NCBI GenBank assembly: GCA_025353485.1 | Contig: JANXQO010000014.1 | Coordinates: 1 to 56,362, forward strand | Length of the DNA stretch: 56,362 nt | Direction: 5' to 3' | DNA from: Chitinophagales bacterium | Lineage (GTDB): Bacteria > Bacteroidota > Bacteroidia > Chitinophagales > Chitinophagaceae | Shown: in pieces, positions 33,894-42,583 of the stretch | How positions within the stretch are numbered: position 1 is the stretch's first letter | Layout: every line of letters starts with the position of its first letter | Position numbers and translations under genes: made by a program | Notes under the pieces: model-generated | The model's input: the letters and a program-made list of their open reading frames with translations, nothing else | Databases searched by the model: none | Told to the model about the DNA's origin: nothing

Positions 33894-34537
33894 CAGAAAT
33901 AATATTTATTGTTTGGATTTATTTTTACTTCAATAGTCAATTTTAATTTTTTCAGAATGGCGTTCACCTCTTTTTCTTTTGCTTCATTCAATACCACAAT
34001 CGCCTTTATGTAATCAACGGGCACATGGTCTTTTACTAAAAACTCCGAATGTTTTTTTCTGATACGGTCTTCGTCACCATCAGCATTTTCATCACGGCAA
34101 TCTTCTGTATTAATAGAACGCCAATCCAAGAGTTTAATATGAGCCAGGTCGGTGGAATATCTTGTTATCTTTTTTGCTGCATTGCCATCTGTAAAGCACC
34201 ATTGAAAATCATCGGTGGCTAACTCATGTAACTTACAACAAAGGTAAATAATGTCTCTCTGTGGAAATGGCGGAACGCCATGCCCTGTTTTAATATTGTA
34301 AAGCATTGGAGTGCGGATTGAAAAATAAAACGGAACATAATCATTCACCACCGTATCGGGATAGCACTTTACTTTTCGGTTGTCTCTTTCCGAAATTATT
34401 TCTTTGCTGCCAATAGAAACAAAACCTTTATCGGCTTTGCCAGCATTTTTGCAATGCAAACCGCCACGAAGATTATGTTCCAGATTTTGAATCGGAATAA
34501 TTCGGAACACAACTATTTTCTTTATTTCAATTGGCAT
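33893..34537 (-). CDS. darT: DarT-type toxin (DNA thymidine ADP-ribosyltransferase)
   Basis: A 214-residue protein of the DarT/DUF4433 family, which transfers ADP-ribose from NAD+ to thymidine in single-stranded DNA and blocks replication, including that of phages. The segment VPFYFSIRTPMLYNI (about 68-82) matches the family NAD-binding region with its Arg. SEFLVKDHVPVDYI (about 164-177) holds the likely catalytic Glu165. The N-terminal RIIPIQNLEHNLRGGL is also typical. darT precedes darG, as in known modules. The KilA-N gene is upstream, separated by the hsdR'/hsdS' scar; the start at 34537 is the family one. Confidence 0.9.
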   Translation of the reverse strand: MPIEIKKIVVFRIIPIQNLEHNLRGGLHCKNAGKADKGFVSIGSKEIISERDNRKVKCYPDTVVNDYVPFYFSIRTPMLYNIKTGHGVPPFPQRDIIYLCCKLHELATDDFQWCFTDGNAAKKITRYSTDLAHIKLLDWRSINTEDCRDENADGDEDRIRKKHSEFLVKDHVPVDYIKAIVVLNEAKEKEVNAILKKLKLTIEVKINPNNKYYF

Positions 34538-34563
34538 TTCTTTTATTTCACAAGTTTAGATAT

Positions 34564-34608
34564 TTACCCCAATATCTCATTCAGTAGTTTTTGCTTCAGG
34601 TTTTTTAA
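34564..34608 (-). pseudogene. Remnant of a second hsdS 3' end
   Basis: On the minus strand this stretch reads TTA AAA AAC CTG... to GGG TAA and translates to LKNLKQKLLNEILG then stop. These are the same last 14 residues as the intact HsdS at 35565-36743, but with several silent differences (for instance CAA for CAG, CTA for TTG, GGG for GGA, TAA for TGA). It is therefore a diverged allele, not a recent copy. It lies just upstream of darT. Confidence 0.9.
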
Positions 34609-34616
34609 GGATAGGG

Positions 34617-34661
34617 GTGAATCATAAAATGTTCTACACTATTTTGTTCGTTGAATGACAT
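34617..34661 (-). pseudogene. Remnant of a second hsdR 5' end
   Basis: Directly after the KilA-N stop (TAAATG), 15 codons read MSFNEQNSVEHFMIH, against MSFNELNSVEHFIIH in the intact HsdR: 13 of 15 identical, with third-base changes in between. After codon 15 the similarity stops and, eight bases on, the hsdS-like remnant begins. So the 5' end of one hsdR allele is joined to the 3' end of one hsdS allele. Confidence 0.9.
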
Positions 34662-35480
34662 TTATTTTTTGAGCTTGGTAATTTGTTTATTTTCTACCAA
34701 CGATTTCATTTGAGTGATTGCAATTTTATTTAACTGCTCTAATCTTTCACTTTGTTTTAAACCCTGATGAATCAACACGGCATTGATGCTTTCCATATTA
34801 CTCAGCACTACCAATTGTTCAATGCCGGCAGCATCACGAATGTTGCCTTCTGCTTTTGGGTTTGCATCTCTCCATTGTTTGGCTGTCATTCCAAACAGTG
34901 CCACATTCAACATATCTGCTTCATCGGCATACACAAAATTTATTTTCTCTTTTGAAAGTGCAGGAGGAATTAGTTTTTCTTTGATGGCATCGGTGTGGAT
35001 GTGATAATTCACTTTTGCTAAAGTGCGTTGAAGGTTCCATTCTAATTTCAGGCGGTCGTTCTCATCTGCCTTTAACCGCTGGTATTCTTTTACAAGAAGC
35101 AGTTGAAACTTTGGACTAATCCACATTCCGAAATGAAATGCAATATCCTTGTGTCCATAAGTACCGCCATACCTGCCTGCTTTTGCAGTTAATCCTATTG
35201 CCCCTGTATGTTCAATCCATTGTTTTACCGATAGAACAAAGTTGTTACTGCCTGCCTCATTTCTAATTATACCGAATTCGGTATAATTAAAACCCGGGTT
35301 ATACAATGCCTCCCATTCACCAAGGTATTCAATAGTGCTTTTCAAACTGAGCCATTTGATAATGATAGCTTCCTGCATTTGGCTTTTTGCCATGTCGGTT
35401 AATGAAATGAAATCGTCATTTTGCTGTGAAACGATAGAAATTTCAGCTCCCTGAACATTTATAATTTTATTTTTTGCCAT
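34662..35480 (-). CDS. KilA-N domain protein in the R-M operon
   Basis: A 272-residue protein whose first 180 residues are a KilA-N DNA-binding domain: ISLTDMAKSQ near the start, WIEHTGAIGLTAKAGRYGGT and GHKDIAFHFGMWISPKFQLL in the core. These genes are common in phages and as extra genes inside Bacteroidota type I R-M loci; a regulatory or anti-defence-sensing role has been suggested for the latter, but the function is not established. The C-terminal third (AKQWRDANPKAEGNIRDAAG...) is helical. It follows hsdS by 84 bases, and its stop abuts the start of an old hsdR fragment. Two palindromes with the core CGAATTCG lie in and just before the gene. Confidence 0.9.
   Translation of the reverse strand: MAKNKIINVQGAEISIVSQQNDDFISLTDMAKSQMQEAIIIKWLSLKSTIEYLGEWEALYNPGFNYTEFGIIRNEAGSNNFVLSVKQWIEHTGAIGLTAKAGRYGGTYGHKDIAFHFGMWISPKFQLLLVKEYQRLKADENDRLKLEWNLQRTLAKVNYHIHTDAIKEKLIPPALSKEKINFVYADEADMLNVALFGMTAKQWRDANPKAEGNIRDAAGIEQLVVLSNMESINAVLIHQGLKQSERLEQLNKIAITQMKSLVENKQITKLKK
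35264..35289. repeat. 26-base perfect palindrome inside the KilA-N gene
   Basis: The sequence centred on 35276/35277 is a perfect palindrome of 26 bases, core ATACCGAATTCGGTAT, extended by AATT and one more base pair on each side. It codes for residues around NYTEFGIIR in the KilA-N gene. A perfect palindrome this long is unusual in a coding region. Confidence 0.85.
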
Positions 35481-35496
35481 GTATTATTTTTAATTG

Positions 35497-35510
35497 TGGC
35501 GAATTCGCCA
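35497..35510. promoter_or_regulatory. Perfect palindrome upstream of the KilA-N gene
   Basis: TGGCGAATTCGCCA is a 14-base perfect palindrome located 17 bases upstream of the KilA-N ATG, in the hsdS-KilA-N gap. It shares the core CGAATTCG with the longer palindrome inside the gene. Its position fits an operator for a dimeric regulator, possibly the KilA-N protein itself. Confidence 0.45.
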
Positions 35511-35564
35511 TAAATAAATTTCGTTTTTCTGTTATAATTTTCCCGACATCAGGAAAATGATTTT

Positions 35565-36743
35565 TCATCCTAATATCTCATTCAGCAATTTCTGTTTCAG
35601 GTTTTTTAAGGTTTGTATTTGGGTTTTGATTTCATCTCTTGTTTTATCAAATTGCTCAAACACTTCACTCAATTGTTTTTGTTTTTCTTTTTTTGGTAAA
35701 ACAAATTCCTGTGCTGCTAAAGTTTTCCATTTGATGGTTGGAGAAAGAGAACCTTCTGAAATTTGAACTGCTCTTTGCATGAAAACATCTGATTGCAAAA
35801 AGTGCGGAAGAAAACTTTTCTCAACTCGTTTTTCGTTGGCTCTTAAAATCATGCTGTGCGCAGATGCAATTCCGTCAAAGTGTGAAACAGCAACCTTACG
35901 CAAGTATGCTCTGCGTTTGCCAAAGATGATGTCGCCTTTGAAGATTTTCAGTTTTGTTCCTATAACATCATTGGGTGTTCCTGTTCTTTCAATCTTTAAA
36001 TTGTCGGCATCTAAATGTTCTAAGCCCACATAAGTTGTAAGTGCTGTTTTCTTTGGCTCAACTCTTTCAGAAATACTGAAAGCAATTTGCTCAAACTTTA
36101 CCTTCTCAAAATCATTTTCCTTCAATGAATTTCCGAATTGCATTTTCTCTCCTGTCAATTCCCTCAACAATTGATTTTTCAACTTCAATAAATTCTTCTC
36201 CTGCTGTTCGGCTTGTTCAATGGCGGTTTCTATGCTTTGAAATAATTCAGCTATTTGGGTTTGTTCGGGAAGGGAAGGGAGAGGGATTTCATGTTTTCTT
36301 AAATCCCCAAGCAGTAAATTTTTCTGTGCTGTGCCAGAAGAAACACTCATCAATTTATTTATGTCTGCTTCTAATTGAAAACTACAATAATGATTATCTA
36401 ATTTTTCCTTTTTAGTTTTTATTACTGCAACGCTTTTTTGAAATGTTGTTCTAATGGTTTTGTCATCCTCCTCGGCTATTGCAATTCTCCCAATTGTTCC
36501 AGCATTAGTAATAAGAACATCCCCAGGCTCAAGATTTGTTCTTCTATGAGTTTCTTCAAAATCCTTTCTGGTTATTTGTCTTGCATTATCATAAACAAGT
36601 TTCTTGTTAAGAATATCTTTCGCACTTAAAAAGTAATATCCTGAATTTGCTTCATTAACACAATCTCCATGCTTACCATCAGTAATAAGATTGGTTAATT
36701 CACCCAGTCTTATTTTTTTCCATGTGTTTTTTCTCAACTTCAT
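35565..36743 (-). CDS. hsdS: Type I restriction enzyme, specificity subunit
   Basis: A 392-residue specificity subunit with two target-recognition domains. The first begins WKKIRLGELTNLITDGKHGD and runs to about residue 160. A conserved helical spacer follows: LPSLPEQTQIAELFQSIETA, then IEQAEQQEKNLLKLKNQLL. The second domain spans about 210-345. The C-terminal helix LPKKEKQKQLSEVFEQFDKT is followed by NLKQKLLNEILG. Each domain reads one half of a bipartite DNA site. The start overlaps the hsdM stop by four bases (ATGA). A diverged copy of its last 14 codons lies at 34564-34608. Confidence 0.94.
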   Translation of the reverse strand: MKLRKNTWKKIRLGELTNLITDGKHGDCVNEANSGYYFLSAKDILNKKLVYDNARQITRKDFEETHRRTNLEPGDVLITNAGTIGRIAIAEEDDKTIRTTFQKSVAVIKTKKEKLDNHYCSFQLEADINKLMSVSSGTAQKNLLLGDLRKHEIPLPSLPEQTQIAELFQSIETAIEQAEQQEKNLLKLKNQLLRELTGEKMQFGNSLKENDFEKVKFEQIAFSISERVEPKKTALTTYVGLEHLDADNLKIERTGTPNDVIGTKLKIFKGDIIFGKRRAYLRKVAVSHFDGIASAHSMILRANEKRVEKSFLPHFLQSDVFMQRAVQISEGSLSPTIKWKTLAAQEFVLPKKEKQKQLSEVFEQFDKTRDEIKTQIQTLKNLKQKLLNEILG

Positions 36744-38215
36744 ATTTCAATTCCAATATTTTTTAAGTGAGAGAATAGATTTTCCAATGAAGTATTGATT
36801 TGTTTTTGTCCACTTTTTATTTCAGAAATTAAATCTTGTGTATCATGGTCATTCTCAATTGCCACTTGCTTCACATACAATTGCAAACTCAAATTTCCAT
36901 TGTTGTTCAACACATCTTCTTTGCTAACAACTTTTGCAAACCCATCCACATCTTTAAACCTCCAATAAGCGTCAGCAATTTTTTTTATGTGTTGAGGTTC
37001 AAGCCATGCATTGCTTCTTTCTAATCTTACTTCATCAACTGCATTAATAAAAATAATTTTCCCTTTCCTCTCTTTTGGTTTTTTCATTCGGCAAACAAGC
37101 AAGCAACTTTCCATGCTACTGTTGTAAAAAAGATTTTTACCTAAACCAATAACTGCATCCACCATATCTGCCTCAATCATTTTTTTTCTGATGCCGCTTT
37201 CAGCATCACGAAACAAAACTCCGTGGGGCCACAACACCACACATCTTCCTGTGTCGGGTTTTAAACTTTTTATGATATGCTGCTGAAAAGCATAATCAGC
37301 ACAACCTTGTGGCGGTGTTCCCCAAATATTTCTGCCATAAGCATCATTCATCCATTTATCCTGGTTCCATCGCTTCACACTGTAAGGTGGGTTTGCCATT
37401 ATCACATCAAACTTTCGCAGCTCATCGTTTTCCAAAAGTTGTGGGCTGTCTAATGTGTCGCCTTGCACAATCTGAAACTCGTCCACATTGTGCATATACA
37501 TATTCATCCGTGCAATCGCAGAAGTGATGAGATTTAATTCCTGTCCGTAAAGTTTCAGCGTTCTGTATTCTTTCTTTTGTTCTTTCAGGTGCAAAGCACT
37601 GTTCAATAAAATTCCACCGCTTCCGCAAGTGGGGTCATACACACTGTCGTTTGGCTGTGGGTCGCTAATCATGGTCATCAGTTTTACAACGGTTCTGTTG
37701 GTGTAGAACTCGGCAGCGGTGTGTCCGCTATCGTCAGCAAATTTTTTAATCAGGTATTCGTAGCCCTCACCCATAATGTCGTGAGGCACACTTTTCAAAC
37801 TCAAATCCATTTTAGAAAAATGCTCAATCAGGTCAAGCATTTTTTCATCGCTCATTCGCTTTTTGTTTGTCCATTGGGCATCGCCAAACACATCATGCAG
37901 TTGTTCAAAATTGGCGTTCTCAATGTTGCGTAATGCTTTTTGCAAAGCATCACCCACATTCAAATTTTTGTTGCGGATATTTTTCCAATGGCAACCCGAA
38001 GGAATATCAAACCAATGGTTCTCTCTGAACTCAGCATAAGTCATGTCGCCTTTTGATTCGTCAAAAGCAAGCTGGTATTCTTCGTCCCACACATCAGAGA
38101 TGCGTTTGAAAAACAGCAACGGAAAAATGTATTGTTTAAAGTCGGCAGCATCAATCATTCCTCTGAGAATGTTGGCTGCTCCCCAGAGATAAACTTCTAA
38201 TTGTTTTTGGGTCAT
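36740..38215 (-). CDS. hsdM: Type I DNA adenine methyltransferase, M subunit
   Basis: A 491-residue N6-adenine methyltransferase, the first gene of the leftward R-M operon. The SAM-binding motif I is DPTCGSGG (194-201) and the catalytic motif IV is NPPY (275-278, MANPPYSVKRW). The N-terminal helical domain (LWGAANILRGMIDAADFKQY...FKRISDVW) and the C-terminal helices are typical. Together with HsdS it protects the host DNA at the recognition site. Length and motif order are normal; nothing suggests that it is broken. Regulation of the operon is not visible upstream, in a gap of about 125 bases to the divergent FAD gene. Confidence 0.95.
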   Translation of the reverse strand: MTQKQLEVYLWGAANILRGMIDAADFKQYIFPLLFFKRISDVWDEEYQLAFDESKGDMTYAEFRENHWFDIPSGCHWKNIRNKNLNVGDALQKALRNIENANFEQLHDVFGDAQWTNKKRMSDEKMLDLIEHFSKMDLSLKSVPHDIMGEGYEYLIKKFADDSGHTAAEFYTNRTVVKLMTMISDPQPNDSVYDPTCGSGGILLNSALHLKEQKKEYRTLKLYGQELNLITSAIARMNMYMHNVDEFQIVQGDTLDSPQLLENDELRKFDVIMANPPYSVKRWNQDKWMNDAYGRNIWGTPPQGCADYAFQQHIIKSLKPDTGRCVVLWPHGVLFRDAESGIRKKMIEADMVDAVIGLGKNLFYNSSMESCLLVCRMKKPKERKGKIIFINAVDEVRLERSNAWLEPQHIKKIADAYWRFKDVDGFAKVVSKEDVLNNNGNLSLQLYVKQVAIENDHDTQDLISEIKSGQKQINTSLENLFSHLKNIGIEI

Positions 38216-38324
38216 GAGCTATTTTCTAAAAAATTGGTTTCTAAGATACAGTTTTCAAACAAAGGGTAGCAAATAAGCTTGCAGGTTACTTATTCTTCAT
38301 TTTCTTCTACTACTACAAACAGTC

Positions 38325-38332
38325 TATTTTTG
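38325..38332 (+). promoter_or_regulatory. Candidate promoter -7 box of the FAD/Fe-S gene
   Basis: TATTTTTG matches TAnnTTTG, nine bases before the ATG at 38342. The transcript would start only about five bases upstream of the start codon. Confidence 0.5.
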
Positions 38333-38341
38333 TAAGCATCT

Positions 38342-41281
38342 ATGGAACAGAAAAACCTGGCAATGAATTTTAAGTTGCAGCAATTAGCGAATGACCTGGA
38401 AGGTGAACTGTACGACGATCTAACGATGCGTATTTTATATGCTACCGATGCATCGGCATACCGCGAAATGCCACTGGCTGTTGTTGTTCCAAAATCAGTT
38501 GATGATATTAAAAAACTGATTGCTTTTGCACACACACAAAAAACTTCTCTTATACCAAGAACTGCCGGAACATCTCTTGCAGGGCAGGTTGTAGGCGACG
38601 GAATTATCGTGGATGTTTCCAAATATTTTACAAAAATAATTGAACTGAATAAAGAAGAAGGATGGGTACGAGTGCAACCCGGTGTTATCCGGGACGAACT
38701 GAATATGTTTTTAAAACCTGATGGATTATTTTTTGGTCCCGAAACATCTACTGCTAACCGTGCCATGATGGGCGGGATGGTAGGCAATAATTCCTGCGGC
38801 TCCAATTCTGTTGTGTACCGCAGCACCCGTGAACATTTACTGGAAGTAAAAACGTTGCTTAGCGATGGCAGCGAAGCGACATTTAAAAGTTTAGGCATTG
38901 AAGATTTTCACAACAAATGTGAAGGCGAAGGTCTTGAAGCGAACATTTATAAAACAGTTCGCAGGCTTTTAAGCAATTATGAAACCCAGGTAGAGATAAG
39001 AAAAGAATTTCCAAAGAAGACAGTAGAGCGGCGAAATACAGGATATGCAGTTGATGTGTTGCTTGATGCATCTCCATTTACTGCCGGTGGCCCTGATTTT
39101 GATTTTTGTAAACTCATTGCGGGTTCAGAAGGAACACTTGCATTTATAATAGAAATAAAATTGAATGTTGTTCCTCTCCCGCCTAAAGAAATTGGTTTGC
39201 TGTGTGTACATTTTAATAGTATTGATGAAGCATTGCGTGCAAATATTATTGCCCTGCAATACAGGCCCAGTGCCAGCGAATTGATAGATCATTATATTCT
39301 TGAATGCACAAAAAACAATATTGAACAAAGTAAAAATCGTTTTTTTGTACAAGGCGATCCGGGGGCTATTCTCGTTATTGAATTTGCAAGAATAAACCGT
39401 GAAGAAATTTTTGAAATTACCAAACAGGTAGAAGCTGACATGCGTGCTGCAGGATTGGGTTATCATTTTCCGTTGTTGTTTGGTGAGGACTCAAAAAAAA
39501 TATGGACACTACGTAAAGCCGGTCTTGGACTATTAAGTAATTTGCCCGGCGACAGCAAAGCTGTTCCTGTGATTGAAGACACGGCTGTTGATGTACATGA
39601 CCTTCCCGCTTATATCCGCGACTTTAATGAAATTCTTAAAAAACACAATTTGTATTCCGTGCATTATGCGCATGCAGGTTCAGGTGAAATTCATTTACGC
39701 CCCATCATTAATTTAAAAACAGAAGAAGGCAATAAATTATTTCGCACCATTGCAGAAGAGATTGCTACACTTGTAAAAAAATACAATGGATCGTTAAGCG
39801 GTGAACACGGCGATGGAAGATTGCGGGGAGAATTTATTAAACAAATGGTGGGAGAAAAGAATTACCAACTTCTAAGAGAGATTAAAAGTACGTGGGACCC
39901 TGCAAATATTTTTAACCCGAATAAAATTGTTGATACGCCCTCAATGAATACTATGCTGCGGTACACTCCGGGGCAGCAAACACCACCATTTAAAACTGTT
40001 TTTCGTTTTCACAACCAGGATATTCTGCAACATGCGGAGCAGTGCAATGGTTCAGGCGATTGCCGTAAAACAGAATTATCAGGGGGAACGATGTGTCCTT
40101 CATTCATGGGTACCCGAAATGAGAAAGATACAACAAGGGCAAGGGCTAATATTTTGCGTGAGTTTTTAACCAACTCACAAAAGATGAATCGCTTTGACCA
40201 TGAAGAAATTCTGGATGTTATGGATCTTTGTCTTAGTTGTAAAGGATGTAAATCTGAATGTCCTTCAAATGTTGATGTTGCAAAATTGAAAGCGGAATTT
40301 TTACAACACTATTATGATGCAAATGGAGTTCCGTTTCGATCAAAGCTAATTGCAAATTTTACCCGTTCTGCAAAACTCGGTTCAATACTTCCCGGCATAT
40401 ACAATTTTATGATGACTGCACCCGGCATCAGCAGCATGATAAAAAGATCTTCGGGTTTTGCTGTAAAACGTTCCATGCCCACGCTGTATAAAATAACATT
40501 GAAAAGATGGTGCAAAGAACATAAAACTAAAAGCAAATTGAAAACGCCAACTCATAAAGTGTATTTGTTTTGTGATGAGTTCACCAATTACAACGATACT
40601 GAAATTGGGATAAAGGCCATATTGCTTTTAGAGAAATTGGGCTTTGAAGTAATTATACCAAAGCACGAAGAAAGCGGACGTGCCTGGCTTTCCAAAGGAT
40701 TTTTACGAAAGGCAAAAAAGATCGCCAATAAAAATATTGCTTTGCTAAGTCCGTTGATAAATGCTGATACTCCATTGATAGGAATTGAGCCTTCAGCGAT
40801 TCTTACATTCCGTGATGAGTACATTGATCTTGCAGATGATGATAAATTAGAGGCTGCAAAAAAATTAGCTGCAAATGTTTTTACCATTGAAGAATTTATT
40901 GCTGCAGAGATTGAAAAAGGAAATGTCATTAAAGAGATCTTCACACAGGAAAAAAGAAATATTAAACTGCACGGGCATTGCCAGCAAAAAGCATTGTCCT
41001 CTGTTGCTCCTTCAGTAAAAATGTTATCGCTGCCCGAAAATTATAGCGTTGATGTAATTCCTTCAGGCTGCTGTGGTATGGCTGGTTCGTTCGGTTATGA
41101 AAAAGAACATTACGAATTATCAATGAAGATCGGGGAGTTGGTTTTATTTCCTGCTGTTCGCAGTCAATCTGAAAATATTATTATCGCTGCACCAGGCACC
41201 AGTTGTCGCCACCAGGTAAAAGATGGTACTGGCCGTAAAGCATTACATCCTGTTGAAGTTTTATGGGAAGCGCTGGTATAA
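38342..41281 (+). CDS. FAD-binding and Fe-S oxidoreductase, GlcD-GlcF-like fusion
   Basis: A 979-residue membrane-associated or soluble oxidoreductase of the D-lactate/glycolate dehydrogenase type. The N-terminal half has the FAD-binding domain (PRTAGTSLAGQVVGDGIIVD and GGMVGNNSCGSNSVVYRSTR) and the FAD-oxidase C-terminal domain (VHYAHAGSGEIHLRPI, LSGEHGDGRLRGEF). The second half has an Fe-S domain: CNGSGDCRK...CPSFMGT and CLSCKGCKSECP, then CCG-type motifs (HGHCQQKAL, SGCCGMAGSFGYE). It probably oxidises a 2-hydroxyacid and passes electrons to the quinone pool. The exact substrate cannot be told. It is a single gene, divergent from hsdM. Confidence 0.92.
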   Translation: MEQKNLAMNFKLQQLANDLEGELYDDLTMRILYATDASAYREMPLAVVVPKSVDDIKKLIAFAHTQKTSLIPRTAGTSLAGQVVGDGIIVDVSKYFTKIIELNKEEGWVRVQPGVIRDELNMFLKPDGLFFGPETSTANRAMMGGMVGNNSCGSNSVVYRSTREHLLEVKTLLSDGSEATFKSLGIEDFHNKCEGEGLEANIYKTVRRLLSNYETQVEIRKEFPKKTVERRNTGYAVDVLLDASPFTAGGPDFDFCKLIAGSEGTLAFIIEIKLNVVPLPPKEIGLLCVHFNSIDEALRANIIALQYRPSASELIDHYILECTKNNIEQSKNRFFVQGDPGAILVIEFARINREEIFEITKQVEADMRAAGLGYHFPLLFGEDSKKIWTLRKAGLGLLSNLPGDSKAVPVIEDTAVDVHDLPAYIRDFNEILKKHNLYSVHYAHAGSGEIHLRPIINLKTEEGNKLFRTIAEEIATLVKKYNGSLSGEHGDGRLRGEFIKQMVGEKNYQLLREIKSTWDPANIFNPNKIVDTPSMNTMLRYTPGQQTPPFKTVFRFHNQDILQHAEQCNGSGDCRKTELSGGTMCPSFMGTRNEKDTTRARANILREFLTNSQKMNRFDHEEILDVMDLCLSCKGCKSECPSNVDVAKLKAEFLQHYYDANGVPFRSKLIANFTRSAKLGSILPGIYNFMMTAPGISSMIKRSSGFAVKRSMPTLYKITLKRWCKEHKTKSKLKTPTHKVYLFCDEFTNYNDTEIGIKAILLLEKLGFEVIIPKHEESGRAWLSKGFLRKAKKIANKNIALLSPLINADTPLIGIEPSAILTFRDEYIDLADDDKLEAAKKLAANVFTIEEFIAAEIEKGNVIKEIFTQEKRNIKLHGHCQQKALSSVAPSVKMLSLPENYSVDVIPSGCCGMAGSFGYEKEHYELSMKIGELVLFPAVRSQSENIIIAAPGTSCRHQVKDGTGRKALHPVEVLWEALV

Positions 41282-41313
41282 TGGGAGTTAGCACACCATT
41301 TGAACACTTGCGT

Positions 41314-42462
41314 TTATTTATTCTCCACCGCCTTTATTATTAAATTAAGAAGTTCTCCCGGTTTGTCAGAATCCAGCCATCGTGCCACTACTACGAGATC
41401 GTGTTCGTTATCAATTATGATAAAATTACCACCAAATCCTTCGGCATAATAAACACTTGAAGGAATATCGGGAAACTTATTCTCAGCGTTTAGCCACCAC
41501 ATATATCCATAACTTTTGTTGGCATGCGATGACTGGCGTGCTGCATCAATCCATTTTTCAGAAACGAGTTGTTTATCTTTCCATTTGCCTTTTCTCAAAA
41601 ATAAAAGTCCGAACCTTGCCTGGTCAATCGTATTTATAAATAGACCGCCACCAAAATGTCCGCCACCGCTAACAGATTGCATCATCACTCCATCAATGTT
41701 TACAAAAGAATTATCGTAGCCATACCAGCGCCACGTGGTTGATGCGCCGATGGGATCCATTATTTTTTCTTTTAGCACAACAGGGAGTGGCTTTCTCCAA
41801 ACCTGCAATAATGAGTAAGCCAATAAATTTACACGAACATCATTGTATTTAAAATGTTCTCCCGGCTCAAATAATTTTCTGTTCCGCCAGTCATCAAGTT
41901 TACCATTTTTATCGGGACGGTCTGCCCAATCATAAATTCCAAAAAGGTTTCCATACCAGTCAGAGCTTTGCGTTAATAAATGATCCCATGTAATTTTTGA
42001 ATTGTGTTCCCCATCAAATGTTTCTTCTACATATTCATTCACTTTATCATTTATATTCTTTATCAATTTAGCATCTACTGCAAGCCCTGCCACTGTGGAG
42101 AGATAACTTTTTGTGGCGCTAAAATCCATATCCACTCTTTTTATATCACCCCATTGCCCTACAATATATCCATTCTTAATTATAATACCGGCTGGCCCTC
42201 CACGCTGTTTTACAGGGCCCACTATTTTATAAAAAGGCTCGTTGGCATACGCTTTCATATCTGCGATACGCAGGTCTCGGTCAACCTTATTCTCATTATG
42301 CATAGCAAAGCTGATAGCGCTGTCGAGCCACCTGCTGCTCATTTTTAATTCCGCCGGCGTTTTTATTTGCCAATCAGTATCAGGGTAATACTGTGCATGA
42401 AGTGAAGTAATGCATACACTTACAAAAAGAGTAAGCAGGATTTTTAAGATATATTTTTTCAT
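41314..42462 (-). CDS. Exported serine hydrolase, class C beta-lactamase family
   Basis: A 382-residue exported protein with a signal peptide (residues 1-23, ending SLHAQ). The class C beta-lactamase/penicillin-binding fold is marked by the SxxK motif in FSATKSYLSTVAG (Ser and Lys near 132-135) and a YND-like motif in KYNDVRVNLLAYSL. The third motif near the C-terminus is weaker. Members include esterases and peptidases as well as lactamases, so no resistance role can be inferred. It ends 32 bases after the convergent FAD gene. Confidence 0.85.
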   Translation of the reverse strand: MKKYILKILLTLFVSVCITSLHAQYYPDTDWQIKTPAELKMSSRWLDSAISFAMHNENKVDRDLRIADMKAYANEPFYKIVGPVKQRGGPAGIIIKNGYIVGQWGDIKRVDMDFSATKSYLSTVAGLAVDAKLIKNINDKVNEYVEETFDGEHNSKITWDHLLTQSSDWYGNLFGIYDWADRPDKNGKLDDWRNRKLFEPGEHFKYNDVRVNLLAYSLLQVWRKPLPVVLKEKIMDPIGASTTWRWYGYDNSFVNIDGVMMQSVSGGGHFGGGLFINTIDQARFGLLFLRKGKWKDKQLVSEKWIDAARQSSHANKSYGYMWWLNAENKFPDIPSSVYYAEGFGGNFIIIDNEHDLVVVARWLDSDKPGELLNLIIKAVENK

Positions 42463-42583
42463 GGAAGATTATATGTCTGTAAATATAAAAGTCTTAACAC
42501 AATTTTCGATAATTGAAATGTACAAATGTGGCTGAAATGCCATCTTATATATGAGGGTTTTAAAAAACAATAAAACTTTTGTT

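Noticed and set aside
34662-35480. KilA-N gene as evidence of a phage remnant
   Set aside because: No other phage gene is present; KilA-N genes are common passengers of type I R-M loci in this phylum.
41314-42462. Beta-lactamase-family gene as a resistance gene
   Set aside because: The family is mostly esterases and peptidases; motifs around the active site do not single out a lactamase.
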